Source of the DNA: Sporothrix humicola
Lineage: Eukaryota > Ascomycota > Sordariomycetes > Ophiostomatales > Ophiostomataceae
NCBI GenBank assembly: GCA_021396245.1
Contig: WNYE01000044.1
Span: 248,001 to 312,000, forward strand
Reading direction: 5' to 3'
Length of the DNA stretch: 64,000 bases
The position numbers were made by a program, and so were the translations under genes. Below, piece after piece: positions 35,481 through 45,857 of this stretch. The stretch's first letter is position 1. Each line of letters starts with the position of its first letter. Below the pieces are notes generated by a model. It had not been told where the DNA came from. It ran no database searches and worked only from the letters and a program-made list of their open reading frames with translations.

Positions 35481-37156
35481 ATGGCAGAGACTGCGACAGC
35501 ACCTGCGGCTGAGGCTGCCTCTACCCGCCCCCAGAAGCCCGATGAGGATGCTTTCCGGAAGAACCTCGACAAGGCCGAGAAGGCACACAGTGATGTGATG
35601 ACTCGCTACGTATGTTGTCCTTTCCCGATCGACGAAAGCCCGACATGTGACATCAAATGCAAGGGCGGCGGCATATCATATATCGTGTATATCATATATA
35701 CGGAGACACGATCAATGCCAGACGATACGATTACGAGTTACTAACCCGTTGTCCTATAGAACGCCATCAAGGCCAAGATCGACAGCGCCCAGACCAAGAA
35801 GGACGGCCCCCCGTCGCCCGCCCAGCAGCGTCGCCAGGAGCTCATCGCCAAGCTCAACGAGATCCGCCAGAAGCAGGCCGGCGGCAAGTCTGCGCGCACA
35901 TCCAAGCAGGAGCAGATCAAGCGCCTCGATGAGCAGCTGCGCAGCCGCATCAGTGAGCAGAAGGAGGCCCGCGGCAAGCTGGCCTTCAAGACGGTCAACG
36001 ACCTCGACAACCAGGTGGCCAAGCTCCAGGCGCAGGTCGAGACCGGCCGGATGCAGATGGTCGACGAGCGCAAGGCGCTGGAGGAGATCAGCAAGCTTAA
36101 CAGAGCTCGCAAGAACTTTGCCGGCTTTGATGCCCAGGAGAAGCAGATTGCCGATCTGCGCGCCAACATCAAGCAGATCAAGGACAGCATGGAGGACCCC
36201 GAGGCCAAGGCCCTGAGCGAGCAGTACAACACCCTGCAGGCCGAGCTCGACGTCATCAAGGCCGAGCAGGACAGCGTCTACAAGAACCTGTCGAGCCTGC
36301 GCGACGAGCGCAGCAAGCTGCACGCGGAGCAGCGCGAGAAGTTCGACGCCATCCGCAAGCTCAAGGACGAGTACTACGGCGCCAAGAAGGCTTTTGCCAG
36401 CTACGAGCGCGAGGCCCGCAACAAGGCGCGGGAGCGCAGACAGGCCGAGCGCGAGCGCTTCGAGCGCGAGCGCAAGAAGGAGCGTGCCCAGCGCATGCTT
36501 ACCGAGGCCAGCGACCCGGCCTACCTCGACGAGATCCGCCGCGCCCGCAGCCTGCTGCACTTCTTCGATCCCTCGTCTACCCCGGCCCCGGCTGCTGCTG
36601 CCTCCAACGGCTCTGGCTCGCTCAGCGCCCAGGCTACCCGCAAGGTCGATGATTCCGGCCTTAAGGGCACGCGCCTGGTGCGCAAGGAGGACCGCGACGA
36701 CGAGTTCTTCATGACGCCTGCCAAGAAGTCCGGCAAGAAGGGCGGCAAGAAGGAGGGCGCTGCTGCCTCGAGCACCAAGTTCAGCGTGCCCCCGTCCGTT
36801 ATTGAGGACTGCGCCTCTATGGGCCTGAACCCCCCGGCCAGCGCTGCCGATATCCCCGATGTCATTGAGAAGGTCAAGGCCAAGCTGGCCCACTGGGAGG
36901 AGGACCAGGCCGCCCAGACCAAGCGGGTAAGTCAAACAATGCCTTGTATAAAATATTTCATGTCATGTCCCAGTACTAACAGCTTCAGAACATCGAGAAG
37001 GCCCAGAAGGAGATCGAGAAGATCGAGAAGGAGGAGGAGGCCGCCTCCGGCGACAAGGCTGTTGTCGAAGTCACCACTGACCTCAAGGACAGCTCGCTCA
37101 ACGAGAAGAAGGGCGACGAGACCAAGGAGGCCGCCAAGGAGGAGGCTACCGCATAA
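35481..37156 (+). CDS. BFR1: Bfr1-like polysome-associated coiled-coil protein
   Basis: 487-aa protein in three exons: 35481-35609, 35760-36926 and 36989-37156, all phase 0. It is rich in Lys, Glu, Arg and Ala with heptad-like coiled coil over about residues 45-330. The segments FRKNLDKAEKAH, KKDGPPSPAQQRRQELIAKL, the EQLRSRISEQKEARGKLAF block and SLLHFFDPSST identify the fungal nuclear-segregation/Bfr1 family. In yeast Bfr1 binds mRNA and ribosomes at the ER membrane, and its loss disturbs ploidy and secretion (family knowledge). A Lys-rich low-complexity segment follows (KKSGKKGGKKEGAAAS), and the last exon is again a Lys/Glu helix. Intron 1 contains an 11-base direct repeat ATATCATATAT (35673 and 35689). 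A 393-residue open frame on the opposite strand is an antisense shadow of its codon bias. Confidence 0.92.
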
Positions 37157-38399
37157 CCGTGAAAATGATGAAATAAATCCCAGGTCGCGTGAGACCTGTA
37201 TTGCTTCATTTTTTAACACTTTTTTGCAGGCAGCTGGCCTCACTTCTCACCTTTTACGTTAACTTTTTTTGTCCAAAAAGGTCTAATCGACCACTTTCAC
37301 CCCAATTTTGTCTACCTCTTTGCCCCCATTCTTCCTCCGCTCTCCTCGTCTTTTGCACAAAAACTATATTATATCTTGTTTGCCGGAGGGCCTTCTCTTT
37401 TTGCTGTATCTTGCGCTGTCTTTTTGCACCTTCTTTTTGTCAAGCCAAAACTATTTTCTAGACCTTGATTTTATAAACCTTTTATCATTGTCTCTCTTTT
37501 CCGGGTTACTCTTCTTCTGACCCTCATAGTTTCCTTGAGGGTTTGTCGATTTTCAAACCGTTTTTTACTGGGTGAGCAGTTTAATGCTCAGGTTATTAAA
37601 AAGAAGAAAAATTTACAGCGTGGTCATGAATTGTACTTGTTGCTTTTATAGCAAGAACAAAAGCTCTATATTACATATGCAGTTGAGGGAACAAATAAAA
37701 ACAGAATACTGCAAATGATGTGTTTGCTGTTGTGCTCAAATAAAGAAAACCACCTGTGCTTGACGTTGTTATATGATAACCTGCTTGTCATTATGTTTGA
37801 TTATCTAGCCTAGCTACGGCATCAGACGGTAATAATAAGCCAGAGTTTTTGGACAGTATCGCTACAAACAGATGGAAACAAGAAAGGCAATAAAAATGAA
37901 CGGAAACGCTAAAGGCAGCCTCCGTAATAACGTGTCGTTTCCATCTCGCCGTACTCCAAAAAAGTGAGAAATATAGGTAGGAGAAGAGAAGAAAATAGCG
38001 AAGGACACAGTGGTAGAGATTAAGAAAATTGGCGCCGAGAGATACAGTCTTGGATGGCTTCCATCGTTTCGATCATTTTTCTTTCACCCGGTGTAAGCAA
38101 AGAGACAAAGCATAAGGGATGAGTATGAGCAGGTTTGCTCAGCAAAATAGGAAACACAAATAAAATAAAATAAAAACCATGCAGCGCCTTCGCTTAAATG
38201 AATTTAAACAAAAAGGCGGTACGTAGAGAAAAAGGAGGCAAAAATAAAGTCACAGCAAAGAGGAAGTCGTCGTATCGTAATTATCATTACGCAGGAAATG
38301 CAATGCACAAAGGAAACAGCCGATTAAGAAGGCAGGCTGCGCACTTTTGTTCGTCACGAGATAGAAGCGGAGAGTGCAATGGGCAACGTCTCACTCAGC
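37157..38399. other. Convergent intergenic region after BFR1
   Basis: T-rich 3' UTR of BFR1 to about 37550, then AT-rich DNA without coding potential, then A/G-rich sequence that is probably the 3' UTR of the minus-strand gene. CCGTACTCC at about 37950 resembles the recurrent 9-mer but is permuted. Confidence 0.5.
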
Positions 38400-39248
38400 T
38401 CAGTATGGTGGATAGTAGGAAGGGGGCCCCGGAGGTGGCTGTCGGAAAGAAGTGCGGCGGTCTGGTTGCGGTGTTCTTGGCATACGCTCTGATGCCGGCG
38501 GCGGTGGCGGCGTGCGCCCACGGACATCACGGACGTCTCTTGGGTGGCCGTACATGCTGATTCGCTGGGGAGCAGGTTGGGGTGGCGGAGCAGCGATACT
38601 CTCCATGCCGCTGGCAATGGTGGCGGGCCCGGCTGTTCGGCGGCCGGACTTGCGAGACCCAGAGAGGGCGCTGAGTGGTGGATCACGCACGTTGGGGTCG
38701 TCGTCGGAGGGAAGATTGAGGCTGATCAAGCTGTAGTAGTACTCGAGGACTTCCGGGTAGCGCTGGACGGATGACTGCCAGTCGTCGTCGATGCCCCGCT
38801 TGAAGGCCATCTGGGCCTGGCTGATTTCATTCGGATGTGGTCGTGTGTGGTAGTAGTAGGCCTGCTGCTTGATCCGCTCCATGCTTTGTTCGTGTGCCTT
38901 GAGCCGTCGATCTTTGAGAAGAGAAAAGTACTCGAGAATGTAGTCGCGTGCGTGTTCCTTGACCCACGTTCTTGTGGTATTAGTGAACGTTGTTGAGGAA
39001 TTGGAAAAGCAAAGGAAACGAAGGAAACCTCAAACAATACGACAAGGTAAAAAAGTGGAAAGAACATACCTGATGTCTTCATAAATCTGATGCATCATTC
39101 GGTTTTCGGCCTGCTTGATGGCCATTTCGAGGCCGCGCGCCTCGCAATCGCATTGGATCGTGGCGGGCGCGCGGCATATTGCGCAGTCCGGATCCATTCT
39201 GATGACGATCTTGCGAGGCTTGGGTTCTCGATACTCTTCAGTATACAT
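38400..39248 (-). CDS. Conserved hypothetical fungal protein, N-terminal Cys motif
   Basis: 249-aa protein in two exons, 39248-39070 and 38970-38400, joined in phase 2 over a 99-base intron (GTATGT...AAG). The N-terminus has a four-cysteine motif (C22, C25, C33, C35: CxxC-x7-CxC) within RMDPDCAICRAP, which could bind a single metal; this is inference. A mostly helical, aromatic-rich middle follows (ARDYILEYFSLLKDRRL, YYYHTRPHPNEISQAQMAF, VQRYPEVLEYYYSLI), and the tail from about residue 170 is Pro/Arg-rich and disordered, ending SYYPPY. From memory this order is shared by uncharacterised proteins in other Sordariomycetes; I know of no function. Exons were joined because DIR/TWVKEH restores the conserved block. 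No signal peptide or membrane segment is seen. Confidence 0.82.
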
Positions 39249-42200
39249 TGTTTTAGTAGACGGTCCGAGGACGAAAAGAAAGAGACAAGAGAGGAGGAGG
39301 AGTCCAAGGGTGGAGCAGGGGCAGTGGAGCGGTGTCGGTCAGAGAATATGGGGATGGCATAGGGGGAGGGTATGGGGTAGAGGGCGCTTGTCGATGTGTG
39401 TGGAGTGTGGAGAGGGCTGGCAGCGGTCGTGGTCGAAGGCGTGGTGGTGAGTGTAAAGGCGGTCTAGCGAGGAGAGTGCAACAGTGCACAATGAGGAGCT
39501 GCCAGTACGGACGACACGATCATGTCTTTGCTCGTCCTCTTGGTCTACGACTGGGCCAGCCAGGCAAACCGGAGGAAAAGATCATAACAGTGCTCAACGT
39601 GAAGAGTTGAGAGGGGGGATGAAGGAGAAAGAAAAAAAGAAGTTGAAGATCTGGGGTGGAACAAGAGTGGAAACAGAAGACATAAAAAGGGAGAGGGAGA
39701 GAGGAGGAGACGAGATGCAATGCATGAATATCGGGTGGTGATATCTATGAGGGAAGCAGGGGATCGTAGCTCGTCAAAGAAGATAATCGAAATGCGACTA
39801 CTAACCTGATAGATGGGAGAGAATGGGCCTGTGCCAGGATCACCACCCCACGAAAGACAAAAGGAACGAGTGGGTTGTTTGGAAAAGTGAGGCGGCGTCA
39901 GGCGGAAATCCAAATGCTGTGTGTTTACCTACATCTGTCAGTCTACGCGATCCGCTTGGCTGTAGTTGTCTCGTCATATTCTCCCGCTTCCACAACTGCT
40001 GCCAATGCTGCCAGTCCTGTCAAAACTGCCAATTCTGCCACTTTCTACCACTTTTGTCTCAGGCAGTTGGTGTGCTGGACACAAACATGACTGGTGCTTC
40101 GACGTGGAGAGATAGTGCGTGCAGGCGGGAAAAAAATAGACCGAAACAATAGACACGAAAGACACAACAAGATAAACTAAGAGCTCCTTGGCTCTCCCTC
40201 TCTTGGGTGTCACAGGAAGTGCAGCTGCAAAAGTGCATATATTGTGTAGGATGCAAGCTCCAAAACGGACAGTGTGCACCGTAGCCCCAGAAGACCCATA
40301 AGGATGGCAAGGCCAGGATACAATGGAGGGAAGATGTGCTAAAGAGGAGAACAAAAGAGGATGTGGCTTACAGTGAAAAAGGTGTCTGACCAGGCCGGGG
40401 ATACGGGATGAGCCAGGAGAAAAGAAGCTGCGGCCCGATGGCCTTGGGATGTCACTCTTGGCCTTGAGGCTCAAGGTGGGCGGCAGAAAAAGAAGAGCAA
40501 TGCTGTGGAGGAGGCGTCAAAACGGCGATTATAGCGGCAGCTGAATGATATGTTCCGGATCTGAGTGCAAGATTAGTCGATGGGGCTTGTATCGCAGGTG
40601 TCTTATGAGTGTGTGCTGTGCTGATGTGCTGATGCCGGTGGACCGATGGATGATATGGGGCAAAGGGACAGGTAAGGAAACAGTAGTAAAAAAAGGGTGC
40701 CAAAGGGACCAGATTCAAGGATGATGGGAAGAAGAGCCTGTCTGTGTATGTGTCCGTATATGGCTAGATATCAAAGACCGGAGGCGTATGTGGCATGCGT
40801 TGTGTCGTGGCTCGAGTGCAGTCGCGTTCCTTCAGCAGCAGACAGCTGCAGTATGCAAGTGCAGCCAGGAAACAGCAGACGCAGAAAAGGAACAGCCGCA
40901 ACAAGCAGAGAGCATCAACAGCAGCAGAGAAGTGCCCAATAACCAGACGAGAGCGGAGGCGTGACCTGCTGGTCCCAATGGCGAAAAGCCGGCCCGGCAG
41001 TGTCCAATGGATGTGAGGATGTAGATATGCGGGAGGGTAGGAAGCAGAACGCAAATAAAACGAGAAGGGGGGGTGTATGTACTCCGTACTTTGCAGGGTA
41101 TGGCTTATATGTGTTGTGAGTGGCAGAGTGGGATAAAGGGCGACGAGCTAGTCTGAGTCTGCTCACAGATCTGTCACAGTCTGCTCGTTTGCTTAGGTGC
41201 TCGAGGAGACACATGCACGAAGAGCACACGCACCCACGCAAGGATCATCCACTGATGCACCGCAGTTCGACGGCTGGGCAGGTAAACAAAGGCGTCCTAA
41301 GCCTCGTATGAGAGCTCGTGAACGTGTGAACGTGTGAGCGCGTGACGCGTGTGAAGAGCTGATGCTACACGCTCTCGGCCAGTCGTTTTGGAAAATAAGG
41401 ATGAACAGAGATGAGCAACGATGACGATAGGCTCTGTGGAGAAGCGTGTGGCCGGAAATATCGGAAGAGATGCGACAAACAAGACAATCGAGACTGACGA
41501 GGCCAAGGTTGGGAGAATAAGAGCGAGGGATGAGGTAAAAGGAACACAAAGGGAGAGTCTGAAATTATATGGAGTATATGTCAAAGACACACAGGTCTGA
41601 GGAGGATGGGGATGAAAGGGAGTCTATCTATATCAAGACCTCAAAGGCGTTAGATCTGCCAGCACTTCGGCATTGGGGTTTGGAAGGCGGTGGAAACGCC
41701 GGTAACAACGCAGAGGTGGTCAAGGGGCGAGAGAAGTAGAAAGACAAAAGACGAAAAGATGACAAAGAGCAAAACTGGTGGGAAACGAGGTGCAGCAGAG
41801 TGGAAAAGAACGGCAGAAAGACAAAAGCAAGAGAGGCTCACTTCACAACGTTGGCCACGACCACCAGACGATCCAGGACGAAAGGGGGGCTGGCGGGGAC
41901 GAGCACAGGAGCACAAAAGAACAAGAGCACGGCGGGGGACAAGAGACAGGAGACAGAGGAACCGGTCCAATGGTCTAGAGCGAGATTTGGTGGCGGGCGG
42001 CGACGGCGGCGGCGGCGGTCGTGCTTGTTGTCGTGGAGGGCGAGAGAGCAAGGGAGACGTCGGGAACAAAAGACAAGAGGACGCGAGACAACAGACGGAC
42101 ACCAGACGACAGACGAGGCGAGCAAAAGACGTGCGTAGAAAGTTCTCAGCAGAGAGAAGAAAGTGGGTTAGGGCCGGCCGAAAAGGCTGGAGATGATTCG

Positions 42201-43435
42201 CTGCAGGAGTGGTTTCGAAGGGGGGGCTGCTGCATGCAGGGTGCGAGACGGTTTGCGTTGGGCACGGAGCGGGTTATGTACGAGTTGAGTTGGGTTGTTG
42301 TCAGTCTGGTTTGTCAGTTTGTCAGTTTGCATATTTTTGTTTCTTTTTTGTCGTGTTTATGCTTTTGTTGATTTAGGGGGGTGGCAGCTGATATGTACAA
42401 GAACGGAACAGTTTAATTGACAATAAAAGGGCAGGTGTGACCGGCTACTTTATGTGTGTGAGAATAAACACAGTTGTACACAGCAGGAGCATCTCATCGT
42501 ACAAGCGAGAGGAAAGTGCGATTTGGAGCATGGCTGGCAGGGAACAGGGGGCAGGCACGACACAGAGCAACAGGGCAGCGACTTCCTCTGCTTCATCCTT
42601 TAGTTCCCAATTGGGCAGCATCCCTCAAGGCTATGAGCTCTTTCCTTCTTTCCTTGCTGGAAGACAAGACACCCATGAATCTCCCCACGCAAATTACGGA
42701 GCACAAATAGCAAAACATCTCCGAACCAACAAAAGACGACGACCGACGGAATAACACCACCACATGCCCACCTGAACCTGTGCTGCGCTGGCGCCCGGTT
42801 GCCCTTTTGGGCTCTGGCTTGCATGCAGGCCGCTGTTCATCGACCGCCAGAAGCGTGTGCTGCTCATGCAACCCTCCCACACCGCATCTTTAGGCCGCGG
42901 CAGCAAAAAAAATTGAGGAAAAGAGCCCCCAAAAAGCGAACAAAAAGCGGCCATATCGAGAAGAGCAATTTCCGGCTGCAGCTGGCCAGACCTAACCACG
43001 CGCTCCATTGTTCCACGGCCAACAGCGCGGCTGCATTTCCTGCATTCTTGCCCAACGATTGCGACGATGAGAGGAAGAGAGAGAAAGGCACAGAGAAAAG
43101 GCAGAATATACGAGCCCAGGTGCCGGACAGCCTCGTTCGGTCGACCTCTCTTCCATATCAGCCGCATTGACCATCATTGGCGGGGTTGTGAACTCCCGGA
43201 CCGGGGGTGGAAAAGAAGAGTTGACGAAAAGCTTTGCTTTATTTTGGGTGCTTCATTTTCTGGGAGGATTTCCAATGCACCGCTAACTGCATAACACAGC
43301 TATCTTGTCACCCCGATATAGGCATCAACACTTCCCCTTTTAGTTCGCCCCATCAAAAAAATATCAAACGACAAGTAAACAACCAGCCTTGTGAACGGCC
43401 AAAAACCCACAAAAAACTCACAGAAAAAGGCAACA
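39249..43435. other. 4.2-kb divergent intergenic region
   Basis: Lies between the hypothetical gene (-) and MTG2 (+). From 39260 to about 42150 the + strand is strongly G/A-rich, so the minus strand is C/T-rich, matching a long leader for the minus-strand gene. The last ~150 bases before MTG2 are A/C-rich. An exact TACTCCGTA is at 41080-41088. Open frames on both strands here are low-complexity. No RNA gene was recognised. Confidence 0.55.
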
Positions 43436-45460
43436 ATGGCGCCACGATGCTCAGGCAGTGTGCCGCTGTTTCTGTCGTTTCTCTACCCGTCGGCGCACAT
43501 TGCTCGTTATGCCGGACATAACGGACGACGGGCAGCAGCGTCTGTTACAGCAAGTTTTCCAGCGACAAAACCAGTCACATATCGCCAATATGCGCCCCTG
43601 CGACACTACACGTCTGAAACGACGCCATCACCAACGAAGGAGATGGTTGAGCCGGCTGAAACTGAAGTTTTGGAGGACACGCCAGAGAAAATAGAGACAC
43701 CAGAGGAAACACCGGTCCAGTACCCAAGGTCCCGTCTCAACCCGGCGCCTGACGACTATGCCGCGATGAGCTTTGCCGACAAGGCCACGCTGACTGTCCA
43801 TGCCGGCCCAGGCGGTGCCGGTTGCGTTTCGTTTCTGCGAGACATGTTTCTGCCAGATGGTCCGGCCAATGGAGGCGATGGTGGCCACGGCGGCAATATC
43901 TATATCCAGGCCGTGCCTGGCGAGACGTCGCTCCACAAGATTGCGAGACGACGGGTCATGCGCGCTGGGCGTGGAAAGAATGGCCAGGGCAGTGCGCGTA
44001 ACGGTCCGCGGGGCGACGACTTGATTGTCACAGTTCCTGTCGGCACAGTCGTGACAGAAGTCAGCCGGATCGACCCAGTGGCCGACGAGGCGATCGTGGA
44101 GCGCGAACGGCAGTATTCACGGAAGCGCAGGAGGCAGATTCTGCGTTCTGCAGAGCTGGCAGCCGCTGCCGCCAAGAAAAGGGCAGAAGATGCAGGGATA
44201 GACCCCGATGAGATCGAGGAAGAGGAAGAGCAAGTGCACAAAAGCCCCGCGCAGCTTCGAAGGGAGCAGCAACAGCAGCAAGAAATCGACGAGGCCGACC
44301 AAGCAGAGAAGGAATGGATCAAGAAAAAGTGGGTTACCTATCCGGCTCTGTCAGCCAGCGAAGCCGGCGGCATCGAGTTCCCTCGACTGCCTCGACGCGA
44401 CCGTTTCTTTGTCCAGCCGCCAGCGCCCATCTACCTCGATCTCTCACGACCAACGGCGCAGCCGATCCTGCTCGCAGCGGGCGGCATTGGCGGCCTCGGC
44501 AACTCGCACTTTGTGGCGCGACGTACACCACGACCCATGGTGGCAACGAAGGGCGAGAGCGCCGTGTCCATGACTATCAACCTGGAGCTCAAGCTGCTGG
44601 CCGACGTGGGCCTTGTCGGTCTGCCCAACGCTGGAAAAAGCACGCTTCTGCGGGCAGTCAGCAACAGCCGCGCGCGCGTCGGCTCGTGGGCGTTTACGAC
44701 GCTGCAGCCCAACATTGGCACCGTCGTGCTCGACAACAACCGGGGCCGGCCAGTCGTGTCCATGCGGCCAGTGCAAAAGAAGGTCAAGGCAGCCGAGACA
44801 GCGACCAACAACGACGAGGACGGCACGTTCCACATGACGGCCGAGGACGAAGATACCACAGTGACTATTCCCCCTCGGACTCGTTTTACAATTGCCGACA
44901 TTCCCGGTCTGATCGAGGGCGCTCATCTCGACAAGGGTCTGGGAATTGAGTTCTTGCGCCACGTGGAGCGCGCTGGAGTGCTTGCTTTTGTGGTCGATTT
45001 GGGAGCCGGTGATGCGGTGGCGGCTCTCAAGGCCCTCTGGAAGGAGGTCGGCCTCTACGCGCGTCTACGGGCAGAAGAGGAGGAACATCGCGAGCGCGAA
45101 TCCTTGATTGAATGGGACTTCCGGGAAGACGAACGGCAGCGGTCTTCGCGTCAAACGATGTCGTACACAGTGGCCGACGAGTTGCGCCAACAAGCCAGCG
45201 GATCGACAATCTCTCCCGAGCTGGTGATTGCCGGCAAGCCGTGGTTTGTCGTAGCCACCAAGGGCGATCTGCCGAGCGCTGAAGCCAATTTTGCCAAGCT
45301 CAAAGCCTACATTGACAGAGTCGGCCGTGGCGAAGAGGAGCACCCAAGCGGCGTCGAGGGCGGCTGGACTGAGAATCTGGCTGCGATCCCTATCAGCGCC
45401 ATCAACGGCCATGGCGTCGACCACATTGTCCACTGGATCGTTGGTCTTTTGGACCTGTAA
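43436..45460 (+). CDS. MTG2: Mitochondrial Obg-family GTPase (Mtg2)
   Basis: Single-exon gene for a 674-aa GTPase of the Obg/CgtA family. In mitochondria Mtg2 acts in assembly of the large ribosomal subunit. The first ~60 residues are Ala/Arg/Ser/Tyr-rich with few acids, typical of a presequence (RQYAPLRHYTSE). The glycine-rich Obg fold starts at about residue 119 (LTVHAGPGGAGCVSFLR...GGDGGHGGNIY). The G domain has G1 GLPNAGKST at 395-403, G3 DIPG at 488-491 and G4 TKGD at 608-611, followed by a C-terminal SA motif (PISAINGHG). The usual Asn of G4 (NKxD) is Thr here. A ~120-residue charged, Lys/Arg/Glu-rich insert interrupts the Obg fold (about 220-310), and an acidic insert separates G1 from G3, making the protein longer than bacterial Obg (about 350-430 aa). 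The start gives the presequence directly. Confidence 0.93.
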   Translation: MAPRCSGSVPLFLSFLYPSAHIARYAGHNGRRAAASVTASFPATKPVTYRQYAPLRHYTSETTPSPTKEMVEPAETEVLEDTPEKIETPEETPVQYPRSRLNPAPDDYAAMSFADKATLTVHAGPGGAGCVSFLRDMFLPDGPANGGDGGHGGNIYIQAVPGETSLHKIARRRVMRAGRGKNGQGSARNGPRGDDLIVTVPVGTVVTEVSRIDPVADEAIVERERQYSRKRRRQILRSAELAAAAAKKRAEDAGIDPDEIEEEEEQVHKSPAQLRREQQQQQEIDEADQAEKEWIKKKWVTYPALSASEAGGIEFPRLPRRDRFFVQPPAPIYLDLSRPTAQPILLAAGGIGGLGNSHFVARRTPRPMVATKGESAVSMTINLELKLLADVGLVGLPNAGKSTLLRAVSNSRARVGSWAFTTLQPNIGTVVLDNNRGRPVVSMRPVQKKVKAAETATNNDEDGTFHMTAEDEDTTVTIPPRTRFTIADIPGLIEGAHLDKGLGIEFLRHVERAGVLAFVVDLGAGDAVAALKALWKEVGLYARLRAEEEEHRERESLIEWDFREDERQRSSRQTMSYTVADELRQQASGSTISPELVIAGKPWFVVATKGDLPSAEANFAKLKAYIDRVGRGEEEHPSGVEGGWTENLAAIPISAINGHGVDHIVHWIVGLLDL

Positions 45461-45857
45461 AACACTTTACAAAAACGAGCATAAATGCTTTGCATAAGCT
45501 TTTGCTTTTGCATGAGCATGAACATGTACGATGAATATATGGAAGACGTTGTATATATACCCCAATCTACACTGAATTTATCAGCTATCTTAAGTACCTG
45601 TACCGGAGTATCAACTCCCCTTATCGCAATCGATAAGACAAAGTGGGGCGTTGCCTCGATTACATTGTAATTTTTCCCCAGCGATCGAGGTCTGGATGCA
45701 TCACAGTGCAAACAGCGAGCGTTTCTGCCACCAATCGCACGAAAATCCTTGCAACGAGGCTACAATTCGAACTGTAGCCGTCGCATAAACGCTCATACTC
45801 GAACCCTTTCCCCCTCCCACTCTCGACCTACTTCGAATTTAAAGACTCGACAGCATC
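45461..45857. other. Intergenic region MTG2 to NCL1
   Basis: 397 bases between two co-oriented genes, holding the MTG2 3' UTR and the NCL1 promoter. A 22-bp interrupted palindrome lies at 45758-45779, followed by a C/T-rich leader. Confidence 0.6.
45758..45779. promoter_or_regulatory. 22-bp palindrome upstream of NCL1
   Basis: GGCTACA and TGTAGCC arms flank a centre ATTCGAAC; all but one symmetric base pair match, so the whole is a near-perfect 22-base palindrome with a TTCGAA core. It ends 78 bases before the NCL1 start codon, in the position of a promoter or leader element. A dimeric factor site or a leader hairpin are both possible. Confidence 0.4.

Noticed and set aside
35754..36935. 393-residue open frame on the minus strand
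   Set aside because: It overlaps BFR1 exon 2 completely, is Leu/Val/Ala/Gly-rich, and mirrors the GC-rich third positions of the sense gene. It has no family resemblance.
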